Shown: positions 10,201-20,182, counted from the stretch's first letter. The stretch: DNA of 20,182 nt from Conidiobolus incongruus B7586 (GCA_000697335.1 JNEM01010215.1:1-20182); one strand, 5' to 3'. Program-made: numbers and translations. The notes: generated by a model from the letters alone, not told the origin.

Positions 10201-11457
10201 TTGAAGACCTGGAATATGAGCAACGTCAAATCCGAATGTATCACCACCAATGGGTTTGAGAACATAATCAATGGTTGGTACAGTGACCATCATTAATGAA
10301 ACAATTTCGATATGAGGGAAAACGTCATAAAATTTGATTCTAACACGCATTGTGGCTTTAAGCGCAATATCTTCGACCAAAATTGGAATACCAGCACCAA
10401 CAATACCTCTTCCAACCCTTACCTGCAAGACAATCTTGGGATTAACTTGATTTTGAATCTCGCGTTGAGTCATATCCATGTTATCATTGGGAACGAATTC
10501 AATATCCCAATCCATCAATACAGTATCTTTATCTGTTCTGGGGTGGGTTCGAACACTCAAAATTCTAGGAGCCTTATTACCTAACGTAAAGGTAGTTAAC
10601 TTCAAAGAATCCAAGAATGGAGGGGTAGAGACTTCGAGGACACTGTCAACAATTGCAACAATGGTAGCAGATAGACCAGGTTCGTAAATGACCCAAAAGC
10701 GGTTTAAGAAATTATTCAACCATTCAACAGACTCCGAATTTTGTTCCATCTTTTCAATACTCAACTCGCGTATGGCATCGTCTCGAACATTTCGTCTAAA
10801 TCGTTCGATTACATTTTTATAATAAGTACCGACACAGGCGATGACAATAATACACCAAGTGATACCACCACCAAGGACTACACCAGCCCAAGTGAATAAT
10901 ACAGTGACAAAAATAACTGAAACACTTTGATAATATTCTAATTGAACATCTCCTTGAACAATATCTAAGGATCGGATTCTAAAAGCTTTCTTGCGATTTT
11001 GGTTCACTTCTTTCCAACCAATAAATATGAGAGGACCATCCTTGGTTTGTTCTTCTTTATCTTCCTCCTTCTCTAAAAGTTCTTGAGCTTTGCCTGTAAA
11101 GGTTTGACCAGAGCTGACAGGCGCAATACCAGTCTTTTCTAATGATACTACATTGGCTGAGATATTAGAACCTGTTTTAGATTTTTGGGAATCAGCGCGG
11201 GATAAATTAGATTTATTATCAATGCTTTGAGTTGGACTGTTAGGTAATGGTGCATTAGGTGAGGGAGGGTTATTATCCTTTAAGCTTGACGATCTAGGTA
11301 CAGAAGGACTATTTCCGGGAGGAGTAAGTGTCGAATCACCGCCAGCTGAAGCATCTGTTGGAGTTCTACTGACATTTGGTTCATTTAACTTTCTATTAGC
11401 AATTTCAGCTTGAATTTGCTCTTGAGTAACGTGTTCAATAGGAACGTTATTACTCAT
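7296..11457 (-). CDS. Tricalbin: SMP-domain, multi-C2 ER-plasma membrane tether (2 exons)
   Basis: Exon 11457-7525 (1311 codons) joins across a 49-nt intron (GTAAGT...TTTTTTAG) to 7475-7296, giving 1370 residues, within the size range of yeast tricalbins. Order: Ser/Pro-rich disordered N-terminus (1-125); conserved GWKEVNQNRKKAFR; a hydrophobic hairpin at 178-211 that anchors in the ER; an SMP lipid-transfer domain at about 238-445; then six C2 domains at roughly 455-580, 600-720, 737-867, 915-1030, 1044-1160 and 1243-1370, with a Ser/Thr-rich linker (1165-1240) before the last. Calcium-site aspartates are visible in C2-1 (D474, D480, D528, D535), C2-5 (D1060, D1066, D1114) and C2-6 (D1260, D1266); C2-2 lacks them and C2-4 is degenerate. 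Family role: tethering ER to plasma membrane and moving lipids, partly under Ca2+ control. The intron falls inside the last C2. Confidence 0.95.
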
Positions 11458-13071
11458 TTTTCTTATATATATAAAATATTTTATTTATTATTTGAATAAT
11501 ATTATTTTGAAAATGATTTATCAGACACTTAGTATAAAATATATTTAATTAAATTTTAAGAATGGAGTTAATGAGATTAAAATAGTTGCTAAATGTCAAT
11601 CATTCTAAAGTTAAAGTGAATGTTTATTGAATTCTTAGATTCAACGTCATTGGATTATTGTTCAAGTTGTTTGAAAATTGATTGAGAGAAGATTATTCGC
11701 TTATTTGTTAAACAAATTTAAAAGATTCCTTTTGATACGCAGCTGATCTTGATTTTCTTGGTAATTGAATGAATTTTCATTATGATTTGTTCAGAATATA
11801 GGAATAAACCTTGAAATCATCCAATACTCCATTTCACACAAAGAAATATTTTGTGACATTTGATTTGATGTAAGACTCAATTTCAATGTAAAAATCCACA
11901 ACTTATTTTTAAAGAAATGATTCTAAAATGTTAATACTATTATATGGCCTATATGGTAAGTAACTGTTTAAATTCCCTAATATTTTGCCAAAATTCTAAA
12001 TATCTTATGAAAGCTTTGTGATTGTTAATTGGTAAAGTAAGATTTTATTATCATTAATATTATCTGGTTGTAAATATATTTTCAAAGCATTTACATGTAA
12101 ATTGGCATTGTATTGATTTTAAAATTTATATTATTTTCATAATTGTTGATATTAAAATAAGAAATTATCCATATTTGGAAATCTAGTCCTTTTTGCATAG
12201 ATTCTTGATAATAATTTTGAATATTATGACCTATTACAACCCAATTAAAATCAGTTTCGACCATTTATTTGACAGGATTAAATAAAAAATGATTAGTATA
12301 TTATTATACAAACTTTTAATTATCAATGTCGATTAATTCTAAATTTGAACATAAACTCATATCTTGCAATAAATTTTACCGTATTGTTCAATTCAAATTA
12401 AATTACTATTTTATCTCAATTAAAAAAACTTTATATTAAATACAAATATATTTTGAAAAATTAGTAAAAAATATTAAATATTATCATTATTTTAATATTT
12501 CTAGTAATTTATCTCTATATTAACAATCCACTTATAAACTTTGTCTTTTCATTAATTCATGTTTTTAACATTATGCTTTCTTTTTTATATTTGCTTTCAA
12601 TCGAGTAAAAATATTGATTACAAGTTATTTATAATTCTAATATTTTTTTAAAATAAGTTAAACAAATTATATATAAAATAAAATTGAGTATATATTTGTA
12701 AAGGGATTATTAATAGAAATCAATTTTGATATTTGTGTATTTTATAAAAAAACCATGATAAGGTTTTAGAATGATGTAAAATTAATTAAGATTAAATATA
12801 TTGATAGAATGTTATAACAATTAATACAAATTAAATATATATCATTATAAGGGAATTGAATATTAAAAGAATAAAATCGGAGAAGCGATGAATCAAGGAT
12901 GATTAAATAATAAAAAAATGAAAGTATAGTTTATAAAGAAATTGTGAAAAAAGTATGAAGATATGTGAAGGAAAATGATTATAATTTAATATGTTGTATA
13001 TAGAATAAAAGGTTGACTGATATATTTTCAGAAGTAGCAAAATTTAAAGAACAAAAAAGGCACAATGGTAT
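11458..13071. other. Long AT-rich intergenic region
   Basis: Between the tricalbin start and tRNA-Phe. Stops are dense on both strands and I find no exon-like segment. The part from about 12,850 to 13,000 is purine-rich (many A/G runs on the plus strand). The tricalbin promoter must lie at its left end; TATATATATAAAATA-like sequence occurs directly before the start codon but is too close to be a clear TATA box. Confidence 0.6.
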
Positions 13072-13078
13072 GCTGCTT

Positions 13079-13121
<43 letters not shown>

Positions 13122-13144
13122 GTGTTCAATCCACGGTGGCGGCA
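13072..13144 (+). tRNA. tRNA-Phe (GAA)
   Basis: A 73-base cloverleaf: acceptor GCTGCTT/TGGCGGC, D arm GCTC...GAGC, anticodon arm TCAGA-CTGAAGA-TCTGA with GAA, variable loop AGGTC, T arm CCGTG-TTCAATC-CACGG, discriminator A. The acceptor has two G-T pairs and a T-T mismatch at 7:66. There is no intron, and CCA is not encoded. A run of about ten T, starting at 13149, is a strong Pol III terminator. Confidence 0.95.
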
Positions 13145-13148
13145 TCAA

Positions 13149-13158
13149 TTTTTTTTTT
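13149..13158 (+). terminator. Pol III terminator of tRNA-Phe
   Basis: An uninterrupted run of about ten T beginning five bases after the discriminator base, the usual RNA polymerase III stop signal. Confidence 0.85.
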
Positions 13159-13450
13159 CACTGTTCATTATGTTATTTGAATTTTTCTTTTTTAATCCTT
13201 TAATAATATAAATTTTATATTTCTATTTTTCAATGTTTTAGTCTTAATCAATTTTTTTCAAATATCATATTGGATTAATCATTTTATTTTAAAATGTGTT
13301 GAATTTATAATTTTCACTTTTTCATCAATTTAGCAATAATAATAAATTCAAATAATTTCTCTGCTAATTTAATTCAAAATAATTTAAGTGAATACCTTTT
13401 ATAAAATGTTTAACAATGAAATTGATAAATTATTAATTAATAAAATATAG

Positions 13451-14273
13451 TTAAATATCATTGACACTCTTAGCATTCTTCAAATACCCTCCAAACAACT
13501 CTAGCATTCTATCAACCCACTTCAAAATACTCGGATTGGGATGTTCTACAATAAACTTTTCAAAAGTTTTAGGACTGACCAATCTCATAAACTGTAATCT
13601 TCCAATTAAGACATAATCGTAGAAACCCGGCTCGTCGCCATTCAAGTACTTGGAACTCTCTAAGATTTGGCCAATATTTTGAGTTCTGGAGTGATATTCT
13701 TTCAAATTGTGTTCAAGTTTGCTAGTGAACTCAGCAATTGACTGGCCGAGCATCTTTTCTCGCGATGGGGTGAAGTAAGCTTGGTTGGGAGTGTCTAAAA
13801 GATTGTAGAGGTCGGTAATGGCCCAACTGAATGACAGGTCTGAAATAGGGTCATAGTCCTCAATGAGTTGGTCTAACTTGGGATTGTCAATTTTTAAGGA
13901 TTGAGCGTCTGGGTACGTGGATTCCAAGTATTGGCCAATTTTTAAACTGTCGTAAACGATATCTCCGTTAGGAAGTTGGATTAGTGGTACTTTGGACCAT
14001 TTGCCATTACTATTCACTGATTAGTCATATATTCATTAATACATTATAATTAACTCACGTCAATTTCGAAATAGTAGGTCCCACCTCAATAAAAGTCAAA
14101 GGAATAGTTTCAAAATCTAAATTCTATTCCCAATATTAAATATATATTTATGACTTAAATATATTGATTACCTTGTGCTTTAAAAACAATTTAACAGCAA
14201 TAACAAATGGACTAAAACTGATTAAATCCTCCTTTTTTGTAACTAATTCGTATAATTTTATATTGTTGGTCAT
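13451..14273 (-). CDS. Glutathione S-transferase, fungal etherase-type (3 exons)
   Basis: Exons 14273-14172, 14123-14059 and 14009-13451 (introns 48 and 49 nt) join to 241 residues, normal for the family. The N-terminal thioredoxin-like domain is clear: IKLYELV, the SFSP segment with candidate glutathione-activating Ser21, FLKHKNLDFETIPLTF, W60, V63 with cis-Pro64, and the glutathione-binding D76-S77 followed by KIGQYLESTYPD. The helical C-terminal domain carries YFTPSREKMLGQ, YLNGDEPGFYDYVLIGRLQF and LKWVDRMLELFGGYL. Family role: cytosolic conjugation or reductive cleavage using glutathione; the substrate cannot be inferred. Both introns end in GAATAG with a second AG close by. ATG 14273 is supported by the same start in two decayed copies. 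A TATAAAAA box stands 49 bases upstream. It is the only intact member of the local family. Confidence 0.9.
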
Positions 14274-14322
14274 TTTTTATTATGCGATGATGGAGATGAG
14301 GTTCTAATTGATAAAACTGTTC

Positions 14323-14330
14323 TTTTTATA
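14323..14330 (-). promoter_or_regulatory. TATA box of the intact GST
   Basis: TATAAAAA on the minus strand, 49 bases before the GST start codon, matching the spacing of the TATA box at the small heat-shock gene (53 bases). Confidence 0.55.
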
Positions 14331-15103
14331 TCAACTCATACAGATTTTTTTGGATAAATATTATTAATCAACAGTGACATGGTTATTTTGAGGTGTTCCT
14401 TGCATATATCATTTTATCCATTATTTTGCTATTCTTAGAGATTAAAGGATCTGAATATATTCTAGATTATTTTTAGATATTTTTAAAAATTTAGATAGAT
14501 CTGGATTTATCAATCCTTAATTGGGATAGATTCAGTATTTTGAACTAATTATAGTCATTTTTATGATTCTAAATATCCAAGTTGGAAAATATTGTGATCA
14601 TGTGCTTGGTGATTTTAGCCGATATTTCTTTAAGTGACCTGTTAGATTATATTCGAGATATTAATTATTTGCAAGTGAGGGTCAAATTTAAAGAAGCAAG
14701 TATAAAACTCACATATCAAGTAAAATAATTAGCACCTTGGAATATTATATTTCTTCCATTGATACATCATCCTGAAAATATCGCTTATGAAATAATTTGA
14801 TTCAATTTAATAAATTTAATAAGTTACCGAAATAAATATTATATTTAATCAAATATAAGATAAAATATAAGATAAAATATAAAATTTAATATTATAGTTC
14901 TCTAATTAGATGGTTTTAATACAAGCTTTTTTTAAATTTCAAGTTTTGTTTTAAGGATTATAAAAATTTAGCATATTGAAACCTAGAAATGATATAATAA
15001 TATTGATTCATATATGTTTCACTTATGAATATATTGAACTTGTGTAATATCTATGTGTAATGGTAATGGTGTTATTGTAACTAAATATCATCTTTAAATA
15101 TAT
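14331..15103. other. AT-rich spacer between GST copies
   Basis: No gene seen. A short tandem repeat (AAATATAAGAT and an A-extended form, about 2.7 copies) lies at 14851-14884. No GST-like segment was recognised here. Confidence 0.55.
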
Positions 15104-15921
15104 TTATAAAAGATATTTTACACTCTTAGCACGCTTCAAGTAGCTATCAAACAATTCCAACATCCTTTCAACCCATTGTAATACGCTTGGGTAAGGATGT
15201 TTCAACATCAACTTATCGAAACTTTCGGGACAGATCAATCTATTGTATTCCATCTTGCCAATTACTAAATTGTCATAGAAGCCAGGTTCATTCCGTTTAA
15301 GCATTTTGACTTGTTTAAAATTCCGCCAACGTTAGAAATCTTAGTATGACATAGTTTCGATTTCTCATTCAGGTTATTTTTGTATTCCTCGAGCGACTCC
15401 CCCAACATTTTCTCCATGGAAGGAATGAAATACGCTTGATCAATCCTGTCAAATGAGTTAAACAGATCTCATCTTGCCAAACTGAAACTGAGGTCAAAAT
15501 GTGATCATGGTCTTCAATAATCTTATTAATTTCAAACCATTTAATATTAAAGGATGATGAGGGATATTGGGATTCTAAATATTCTCCAATTTAGATACTA
15601 TAATAAATGATATCACTGTTGAGTAGGTGGATTACTGAGACTTGATGCAAATTACCGTTTCTATTGAAAGCAATGAAATAATCAAACTAATATTTATTTA
15701 TTAAATTCTCATGTCAGTTTGAATATAGTGGATCTACTTGGGTATAGGCTAAAGGAACAATTTCAAAGTTCTGAAAATTATCATTAATCTCTTATAAAAA
15801 GATTTACATAATATTAAAGATGGATCACCTTATGCTTTAGAAATAATTTTGCAGCAATGACAAATAGAACAAAACTGACCAATTCGTCCTTCTTATTTAT
15901 TGATTCGTATTAATGTGTCAT
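15104..15921 (-). pseudogene. Decayed GST copy, full-length
   Basis: The intact neighbour's three-exon layout can be followed throughout. Exon 1 from ATG 15921: KKDELVSFVLFVIAAKLFLKHK then GTGATC. Exon 2 after TTTTCAG: NFEIVPLAYTQVDP. Exon 3 after TTTCAATAG: NGNLHQVSVIHL, IGEYLESQYP, AYFIPSMEKMLGESLEEY, then NEPGFYDNLVIGKMEYNRLICPESFDKL and VLQWVERMLELFDSYLKRAKSV. Breaks: a TAA at codon 4, the exon 2 donor changed from GT to AT, a stop before IGEYLE, and single-base shifts, including one just before NEPGFYD. The catalytic Ser-Pro of the FSP segment is replaced by Val-Leu. Similarity to the intact copy is high over the C-terminal 60 residues, so decay is moderate. It probably makes no functional enzyme. 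Confidence 0.9.
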
Positions 15922-16226
15922 TCTTGAAACTCTGATCAAATTTGATTTGAAAAATTTGATTGAAATCATCTTAAATTTAAAAATATTTATAATAACCTTG
16001 ATAGAAATTTAATAATATAACAAATTTCAATAAAAATGTAAAATAGAAAGAAAGTACATGAAAAAATATATATATAATTAAGATTCAAACATAATTGTAT
16101 AATATTAATAGAATATAATAAATTAGATAATTGATATATTAAATTGATATATTAAATTGATATATAGATATATTTTAGAAAATATAATTACAAAGATTAT
16201 TTAAAGATTTTGATATTAGTTATCAT
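15922..16226. other. AT-rich spacer with short tandem repeat
   Basis: Between the start of the decayed minus-strand GST and tRNA-Leu. It holds a 13-base tandem unit (ATTGATATATTAA) of about 2.7 copies at 16130-16165. No gene seen. Confidence 0.6.
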
Positions 16227-16309
16227 GGCAATGTGGCCGAGTTGGTCTAAGGCGCCGCACTCAAGTTGCGGTCTCGTAAGAGGCATGAGTTCGAATCTCA
16301 TCGTTGTCA
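16227..16309 (+). tRNA. tRNA-Leu (CAA)
   Basis: An 83-base class II tRNA: acceptor GGCAATG/CGTTGTC with G-T pairs, D arm TGGCCGAGTTGG, anticodon arm CCGCA-CTCAAGT-TGCGG with CAA, long variable arm (TCTCGTAAGAG), T arm ATGAG-TTCGAAT-CTCAT, discriminator A. TTTT follows at 16310. There is no intron, although tRNA-Leu(CAA) carries one in many eukaryotes including budding yeast. Confidence 0.95.
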
Positions 16310-16313
16310 TTTT

Positions 16314-16653
16314 ATTAAGAGGATTCATTGTTTAATCCATTTTTCATACCTTTTATTTTTTCTATATTAAATTTAAAAATAATTTCCTTATAACTTTTTT
16401 GTATATGAAATAGTTTAAGTATTAACAATATTATTTCTTATCAAATTATCATTCCGAATTTATTTTCTTAATAAATTAATTCATTTTTGAAAATCAATAA
16501 TATTGGCAATTTTCTCATTTAAAATACAACTAATACATTTTTCATCGAATGATCTGGATCACTAAATTGTTGCATTATTTTATAATATGTACATTTTCAT
16601 TTTGTTATAAATACTATTCACCATTCATTGGAAAATTGTGAAACACTTAACAT
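16314..16653. other. AT-rich spacer, no gene seen
   Basis: From the tRNA-Leu terminator to the first recognisable part of the next GST relic. Stops are dense in all frames and no RNA gene was seen. Confidence 0.55.
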
Positions 16654-17222
16654 ATGAAAAATGATTATACTATACTAATTAATAATCCATAATAGGTGTC
16701 AATTTAATTCTTCACGGCTATGCAATTGTTGCCAAGTCACAAGGTAATTATATTAATAATTATTAAAGTTATTTTATATAATAAATGTACAAAAACTTGA
16801 ATTTGAATCTATTCCTCTTACTTTTGTTCAGGCAATTCTTATTACTAAGATAACGGTACGATATTATTTCTGTTATTTTAAATAAATTTCAATCATATAT
16901 TTATTTAGAGATGACAAATGGGACAAAACATCATCAATAATCTTCCCAAACGGCGATATCAATTACCACATTCCTAAACTTGCCGAGTATTTGGAATATT
17001 GAGAATTATTTTACTGTGACTCAGCCTATTATTAATAATTTAGCAAGGTCAGGTTTATTGATGGCGATCAACCAGTTATTCAACATTATATTGTCATTAG
17101 CAGAATTTAAATTTTTAGAACTATTAGTCCTTTAACTTAAAAGTATCACATTGAAAAACACCCTAGTGACCTTTTTCAAGATTGAGTCGAGTCAATGGAT
17201 GAAGTATCAAGAGAGCGTTTAA
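16654..17222 (+). pseudogene. Heavily eroded GST copy with internal deletion
   Basis: GST segments appear in order. A 30-codon exon 1 from ATG 16654 ends FFTAMQLLPSHK then GTAATT (intact copy: PFVIAVKLFLKHK). Exon 2 at about 16793-16854 reads KLEFESIPLTFVQ...ITKIT, very close to the intact NLDFETIPLTFIE...ISKLT. Exon 3 from 16909 reads DDKWDK, IIFPNGDINYH, KLAEYLEY and stops. After about 50 unrelated bases the C-terminal domain resumes with GDQPVIQHYIVISRI, then ISPLT and EKHPSDLF, and ends QWMKYQESV. Breaks: stops in all parts, a lost exon 2 acceptor, and a deletion of roughly 80-90 codons covering most of the first C-terminal helices. Orientation is opposite to the two copies on the left. 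Non-functional. Confidence 0.85.
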
Positions 17223-18595
17223 ATAATCTCAAAACTCTAATTTTGTATCTTTATATATTTTAGTTAGTTGATATATTTAAGTACATTCAGTGCCCTTCAT
17301 TATTAAACTAATGTTATTATATCTGTTCAACATCATAATTAATAGGATAAATGAAATTGATATATTTAAAATTTATTAGCTATTATATACTGCCTCCTCT
17401 TCAGCAAGCTTTCAAAACTAATATTAAACTTTAATCCTTCAATTTATCATAATTTTTTCTCAATTTAATAAAAATATATCCATTAAATAATAATATAATT
17501 GACATTATTAAAATAACTATTATTTTATAATAAAATTCAGTCAATATTTGCTACAAATTTAGTAGTATACATTTGAACATTAGTCGTAGAATTGCTCAGA
17601 AGTATGATACAATCTTACTGCAAGACAGATTGTATATGTTTCTGGGTTTTATTTATGTTAAAAATTATTTATGATAAAATTTGTAATATAATGTTAGAAA
17701 TATATATTAATATATAACTCAAAGCCATATAATAGATAATTTTTTGACATTGTAACTAATTTTAATTCTTTCATACTATATTTTTATTATCTTGATTTAC
17801 AACCTACTCTATTTTTAATGATGATTTAGTTAAGTATAAATAAATATGTATTCAATGTTGAACTATAACACAAAGCTTACATATTTAACTTATGACTATA
17901 TATCACACTTTATTTATATCGATTCATGAACAAAATATCATTGACTAGTTTAGTATGAATTAAATCAATTGATGAAATCTGTTGTATTTCAAAATACCCA
18001 CCTGTCTAGATTCAATAGTTAAATTTATATTATTCCCCATCTATGATGATATTGTTAGTCTATAATCAAATGATACTCTTGAGCTCCTTTATTAAAATTT
18101 ATCCAAAACCTATGTCACTCACTGAATGAATTAATTAAACCCTGAAGTGATAAGAATAATAAACATCTAAGTTTTTTGAACATTCTGCTACAATATCTCA
18201 ACAGTAGGTTTTAAGACATACAGTCCCAATATGTTAAAGAGCAGGATTAATAAATAATTTACTAAATCGTGTTACGAGTACTTTTCTAACAGCGATCTTT
18301 ATTTACAACGCTTACTATAAAAACACAACAAAATCACTTAATTCAAGTTTATTTTAAAATACTTATTGAAAATCCAATTATATCTACCAAAGTTGTTTAT
18401 GTCATAGATTTGATAAGATATAAAGAATATTCCAATATCAACAGTGTCCTTATATTCTAAATTTAATTGAATAAAAGCTTGTCAAAGTGATAGTTAATAT
18501 ACATATCTGAAAATAATTAACTTCAATATATCCAAATAAGTTGAAATTTTGGGCGTTTGTAGAAGTAATAATATGAAAAAATGACTTAGAAAAAA
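17223..18595. other. AT-rich spacer with a perfect 9-bp inverted repeat
   Basis: No gene was recognised. A perfect 9-bp inverted repeat (ATACAATCT ... AGATTGTAT, 11-base loop) lies at 17607-17635. The part from about 18,000 to 18,330 is a little richer in C and G than its surroundings but has no long frame on either strand; a TATAAAAA lies at 18316. Confidence 0.5.
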
Positions 18596-19530
18596 ATGAA
18601 TGTTATTAAAATTTATGAAATAATAAAGTGAAATTAGTTTAAGCCCTAGTGTGATCAATGTTGAATTTTTAAAACAAAATATTAATTGATGATTTATTCA
18701 TTTTGTGAAATAATTGTTTAATCAAGGGATTATTCAATGTGAATCAATTCTTTCAGAATATGTATGTTTGCACTACTATTCCGAATATTATGTAAGCATA
18801 TCTATTGTAATTTGATTTATATAAATATTAACTTTCTATTTCAGCAATCTTCAATAGGAATATACCCCTACAGTGATATCCCCCAATGATGAAGTTGTTT
18901 TTAACAGTTTCAAAATCGCTGTATATCTCAACCAACACTACTCTGAGCATCCACTTGATCCCCCAAAATCCGAAGCTTGACAAGTTATCTGAAAGATATG
19001 ATAAAAATGTATTTGTGTTGACATTTCTGATGTTATTTATAGATTTATATATATAATTAGATAGCAAGGATCAACTATTCTCTAAGGAAACTAAAGAAAG
19101 AAATTTGAATGAGCTTTGTAAGGGATTATAGGGGACAATCATACCAATATCAGAATTTATCACTATCAAACAAAATCAATTATGACTGTTTTATCAGAAT
19201 ATAAGTAAATTGATGGATATTACTCTGTTATTCATTACCATAATGTAATTAGTCTATTTCAAATGCTGAGAACTATTATTGCAGCTACTTATAAAATATT
19301 GATGGAAAAACAGTCTAGTGATATTTTGAGAGTATATATAAAACCTATGGATGAAAGGTTTGATTGGTTTCTGGAAAAATCATTGAACTTGTATCTCAAA
19401 GGTCACAGTAACAATTTTCAATGGTATAGTTTAAACGGCAAGCTAAGATCGAAACTTAAATAATAGAAACGGAATAACTCTGATGAAAGTAAAGTGGTTA
19501 TATGAGATATTTGGAGGTATTAAACAATAG
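18596..19530 (+). pseudogene. Divergent eroded GST copy
   Basis: Again the three-exon GST layout. Exon 1 from ATG 18596: MNVIKIYEIIK, then after a frame change EISLSPSVINVEFLKQN (intact: IKLYEL, LISFSPFVIAVKLFLKH). Short exon 2 at 18757-18791 between TTTCAG and GTAAGC. Exon 3 from 18845 reads NIPLQ, a one-base shift, ISPNDEVVFNSFKIAVYLNQHYSEHP, then a stop. Later, 19263-19463 encodes RTIIAATYKIL, YIKPMDERFDWFLEKSL and QWYSLNGKLRSKL, matching the start of the GST helical domain (Y-x-x-P-x-x-E, then W-x-x-L). A final piece (VKWLYEIFGGIKQ, ending 19530) matches the LKW...ELFGGYLK terminus. Over 200 bases between the halves show no GST sequence. It differs from the other copies enough to be an older or separate paralogue, although the stretch from 19263 is still open for 66 codons. 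Confidence 0.75.
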
Positions 19531-20182
19531 TAGTCGATATAAACGCAAACAGTATTGGCATGAATAGTGTGTAATTTTAATGAAAAAATTGTGAAATAAC
19601 AAGAACAATGTGTATATTATTAGAAATATTAATATATTAATCTCTAAATATTAAAATTTATACATATCTTATTTTAACCTTTTGTAAATAACAGAATACT
19701 AAATATATAATGAAATCTTTAAAGCAATTTTAGCTGGAGTTATGATAAAACTATTTAATATTTTTGGCATAGAAATTATATAATGGCAAAATTTTAAAAT
19801 TTAAATCAAGTAAAATCGCTAAAATATGAATTATAAAAATTAATACACAATATAAAATTAATAATCTATTTATTAATAATAGCCTTTTACCTTGTTTGAA
19901 TAAGTTTTTAATACTTAAAAAACAGTTCATTTTATTAAAGACAAAAATTTAATATTTTATAAATCAATTTTATTTATAAGAATTTTTTTCTTGTCAAAAT
20001 TTTTTAATTCTTTATAACAATTATAATAACATAATTTATAATTTAATATATATATTAAATATGGTAGTTATTTTTAAGATTCTTATAGAGATAATTTCTT
20101 ATAACTTTAAATGTTTTATAATTACTATATAAAATAATAATTATTTTTATTTAATAACAATAATATTAATTAAATTATTTTA
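19531..20182. other. AT-rich end of window, no gene seen
   Basis: Nearly pure A/T with long A and T runs; no coding-like frame, RNA gene or repeat array recognised up to the window edge. Confidence 0.6.

Noticed and set aside
7795-10687. Several plus-strand open frames of 68-90 residues opposite the tricalbin
   Set aside because: Antisense shadows of a GC-richer coding exon; no motif or start context supports them.
14010-14017. GTG at 14017 as the GST start
   Set aside because: It lies within intron 2; the upstream exons restore the conserved N-terminal GST domain from an ATG at 14273.
16130-16165. 13-base tandem repeat as an origin or control element of tRNA-Leu
   Set aside because: Under three copies of a low-complexity A/T word; such runs are expected by chance and slippage here.
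18828-19067. Minus-strand frame of 79 residues
   Set aside because: The opposite strand carries the recognisable GST sequence ISPNDEVVFNSFKIAVYL, so this is an antisense shadow.

Overview
The window is nuclear DNA of a very AT-rich eukaryote. Genes have short introns (41-69 nt, one of 207 nt) with GT..AG ends, TATA boxes about 50 nt before the start codon, and the standard code with TAA stops. Intergenic DNA is almost pure A/T. A six-C2 tricalbin and an etherase-type GST family point to a fungus, most likely an early-diverging, low-GC lineage such as Entomophthoromycotina (Conidiobolus-like). That placement is inference.

Layout, left to right. 1-1104 is AT-rich with no gene seen. 1105-2569 (+) is a three-exon PDCD2/TSR4 ribosome-biogenesis gene. 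2744-3038 (-) holds decayed or partial coding sequence of unknown family. 3121-3899 (+) is a four-exon MTH1/NUDT1-type Nudix hydrolase. 4241-4741 (+) is an intronless small heat-shock protein with heat-shock elements and a TATA box. 4823-4896 (-) is tRNA-Val(AAC), followed by a GC-richer foreign-looking island (4898-5460) with an interrupted hydrophobic reading frame. 6281-6644 (+) is a two-exon gene for a 103-residue membrane protein that a simple ATG-to-stop ORF scan misses. 7296-11457 (-) is a two-exon tricalbin, the largest gene.

The right third is a glutathione S-transferase (GST) nursery and graveyard mixed with tRNA genes: tRNA-Phe (13072, +), an intact three-exon GST (13451-14273, -), a decayed copy (15104-15921, -), tRNA-Leu (16227, +), a heavily eroded copy (16654-17222, +) and a divergent eroded copy (18596-19530, +). 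All four copies keep the same exon layout, so they arose by DNA-level duplication rather than retrocopying.

Several genes have stress or maintenance roles (oxidised-nucleotide hydrolase, small heat-shock protein, GST), but nothing in the sequence ties them into an operon-like unit. I found no convincing new multi-gene system. The best leads are the hidden membrane-protein gene, the GST birth-and-death cluster, the altered base-recognition residue in the Nudix enzyme, and the GC-rich island beside tRNA-Val.
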